Shown here piece by piece: positions 63,009-64,000 of a stretch of DNA of 64,000 nucleotides. Below the pieces are notes generated by a model. That model saw only the letters and a list, made by a program, of their open reading frames with translations. It was not told the origin of the DNA and ran no database searches. Origin of the DNA: Bradyrhizobium sp. DOA9 (lineage in GTDB: Bacteria; Pseudomonadota; Alphaproteobacteria; Rhizobiales; Xanthobacteraceae); contig NZ_DF820425.1 of assembly GCF_000617845.2 (NCBI RefSeq), positions 441,690 to 505,689 on the forward strand, read 5' to 3'. Made by a program: the position numbers and the translations under genes. Position 1 is the first letter of the stretch. The number at the start of each line of letters is the position of its first letter.

Positions 63009-64000
63009 ATGTCCGGATTCAAGACGATTGTCCTTCACTGCGTGCTGGCCCTTGCAATCTCCTTCGCCGCATTGACTGCGCGCAAGGCCATCGCGTCCGA
63101 GAGCGGCACGCCCTCGACTGCCATCCACTTCACGTTCGACCGTCCCATCGATGCAAGCATGGCACCATTTTTCCTTGCGGCGAAGGACGGCAGGTTCGGC
63201 GCCGAGCATCTCAACGTCACTTTCAACAGCGCGAGCGGATCGCCGGAGGCGCTCGCACGCGTCGCCAAAGGCGACAGCGAGCTCGCGCTCGTCGACATCA
63301 ACGAGCTGATCCGCTTTCGTGACAAGGACGACGCGCCGCCGGTCAAGGCCGTGTTCGTGCTGTTCGACCGCGCGCCTTACGCGATCGTCGCGCGGAAGAG
63401 CCGCGGTGTCCGCCTCCTGCCCGACCTCGACGGCAAGACCGTCGGCGTAGTCGATGGCGATCTGTCGATGCGGCTGTGGCCGGCGCTGGCGCTGCAGAAC
63501 GGCATCAGGGCATCGCACGTCAAACTCCACAAGATCAGTGCCGCGGTGCGCGAGCCGATCCTGTCGGCAGGACAGGTCGATGCCGTCGCCGGCTTCAGCT
63601 ACCTCTCGGCGGTGAACCTGCGCGGTCGCGGCGTGCCCGAAGCCGATCTCGTCGTGCTGCGCTATGCGGATTACGGCTGCGAAGCCTATGGCTTTGCCGT
63701 GGTGGCCAACACCGCCTTCGCCGCAGCAAAGCCGGATGCCGTGAAGGGCTTCGTCCGCGCCTTGATCGCGGGCATCACAGCGACGGTCAGGGAGCCGGCG
63801 CGTGCGGCGGAGGAGGCCGCGAGCCGCATCGACAACGGCGACCGCAATTTGGAGCTGGCGCGACTGCACGCCGTCCTTGCCGACAACATCCTGACCGACG
63901 AGGTCAAGCGCAACGGCATCGGCGGCATCGAGCCGGCGCGCCTGGAGCGCTCGATCGATCAGATCTCGCAGGACTTCAAATTCCGCAAACGGCCGACGTC
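63009..64000 (+). CDS. NMT1/SsuA-like ABC transporter substrate-binding protein, partial
   Basis: From the ATG at 63009 the frame is open to the window edge, giving about 330 residues. After a signal peptide (VLALAISFAALTARKAIAS), HFTFDRPIDASMAPFFLAAK and GRFGAEHLNVTFNSASGSPE are the opening of the NMT1/THI5-like fold, followed by ALARVAKGDSELALVDINEL. A later GKTVGVVDGDLSMRLWPALA segment fits the same family. These proteins bind nitrate, sulfonates, taurine or pyrimidine-like ligands for an ABC importer. The permease and ATPase genes are expected downstream, outside the window. The ligand is unknown. Confidence 0.85.
   Translation, partial: MSGFKTIVLHCVLALAISFAALTARKAIASESGTPSTAIHFTFDRPIDASMAPFFLAAKDGRFGAEHLNVTFNSASGSPEALARVAKGDSELALVDINELIRFRDKDDAPPVKAVFVLFDRAPYAIVARKSRGVRLLPDLDGKTVGVVDGDLSMRLWPALALQNGIRASHVKLHKISAAVREPILSAGQVDAVAGFSYLSAVNLRGRGVPEADLVVLRYADYGCEAYGFAVVANTAFAAAKPDAVKGFVRALIAGITATVREPARAAEEAASRIDNGDRNLELARLHAVLADNILTDEVKRNGIGGIEPARLERSIDQISQDFKFRKRPT

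Overview
The window is high-GC DNA with very dense coding, short intergenic gaps, frequent 4-bp start/stop overlaps and several families of long intergenic palindromes. The gene set (a PhyR/NepR/EcfG general stress locus, DUF3551 proteins, a BTLCP/LapG-like protease, ACP and ligase modules, a Liv-type transporter operon carrying its own acyl-CoA ligase) points to an alphaproteobacterium of the Bradyrhizobium/Rhodopseudomonas type. That is an inference from gene content. No rRNA, tRNA, CRISPR array, integrase or intact insertion sequence was seen, so this looks like a chromosomal core/accessory mix.

Left part (1-9200): a zinc-type ABC uptake operon on the minus strand (small His-rich membrane protein, ATPase, permease, binding protein running off the edge) behind a Zur-like palindrome; a permease split into two paralogous half-genes; an Fe-type superoxide dismutase with its terminator; a GNAT acetyltransferase; a MATE exporter; a DUF2147 secreted protein converging on a DUF3095 cyclase-like protein; and two small proteins.

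9200-20400: a minus-strand acyl-activation module (acyl carrier protein, adenylating ligase, short-chain reductase, plus a FATP-type acyl-CoA synthetase), a DUF3551 protein, HtpG, two small exported or NTF2-like proteins, the complete general-stress switch phyR / nepR-ecfG, and a nitroreductase.

20400-33000: the most distinctive region. A 2485-residue secreted adhesin-like protein (FecR-like N-terminus, VCBS-like repeats, long beta-helix) is followed on the same strand by a CHASE2 adenylate cyclase. A LapG-family periplasmic cysteine protease is transcribed divergently from it, followed by an exported LprI-like protein. This suggests a surface-adhesion unit with its own sensor cyclase and processing protease.

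33100-48700: a livHMGF-ligase-livK operon for uptake and CoA activation of an organic acid, an ABC-2 exporter pair, an AbrB-VapC toxin-antitoxin pair with a palindromic operator, an exported metallo-beta-lactamase-fold protein, an amidohydrolase, a cupin and an M29 aminopeptidase.

48700-64000: a fumarase/PurB/PcaB-superfamily lyase, a winged-helix/TPR regulator, a GMC oxidoreductase, a group of membrane-anchored proteins of unknown function, two nitronate monooxygenase paralogs flanking a 32-residue membrane peptide and a TesB-like thioesterase, aspartate ammonia-lyase, a YqaA/DedA-type membrane protein, a stand-alone HisE with a basic tail, a Tyr/Gly-rich exported protein, and an NMT1-like binding protein cut by the right edge.
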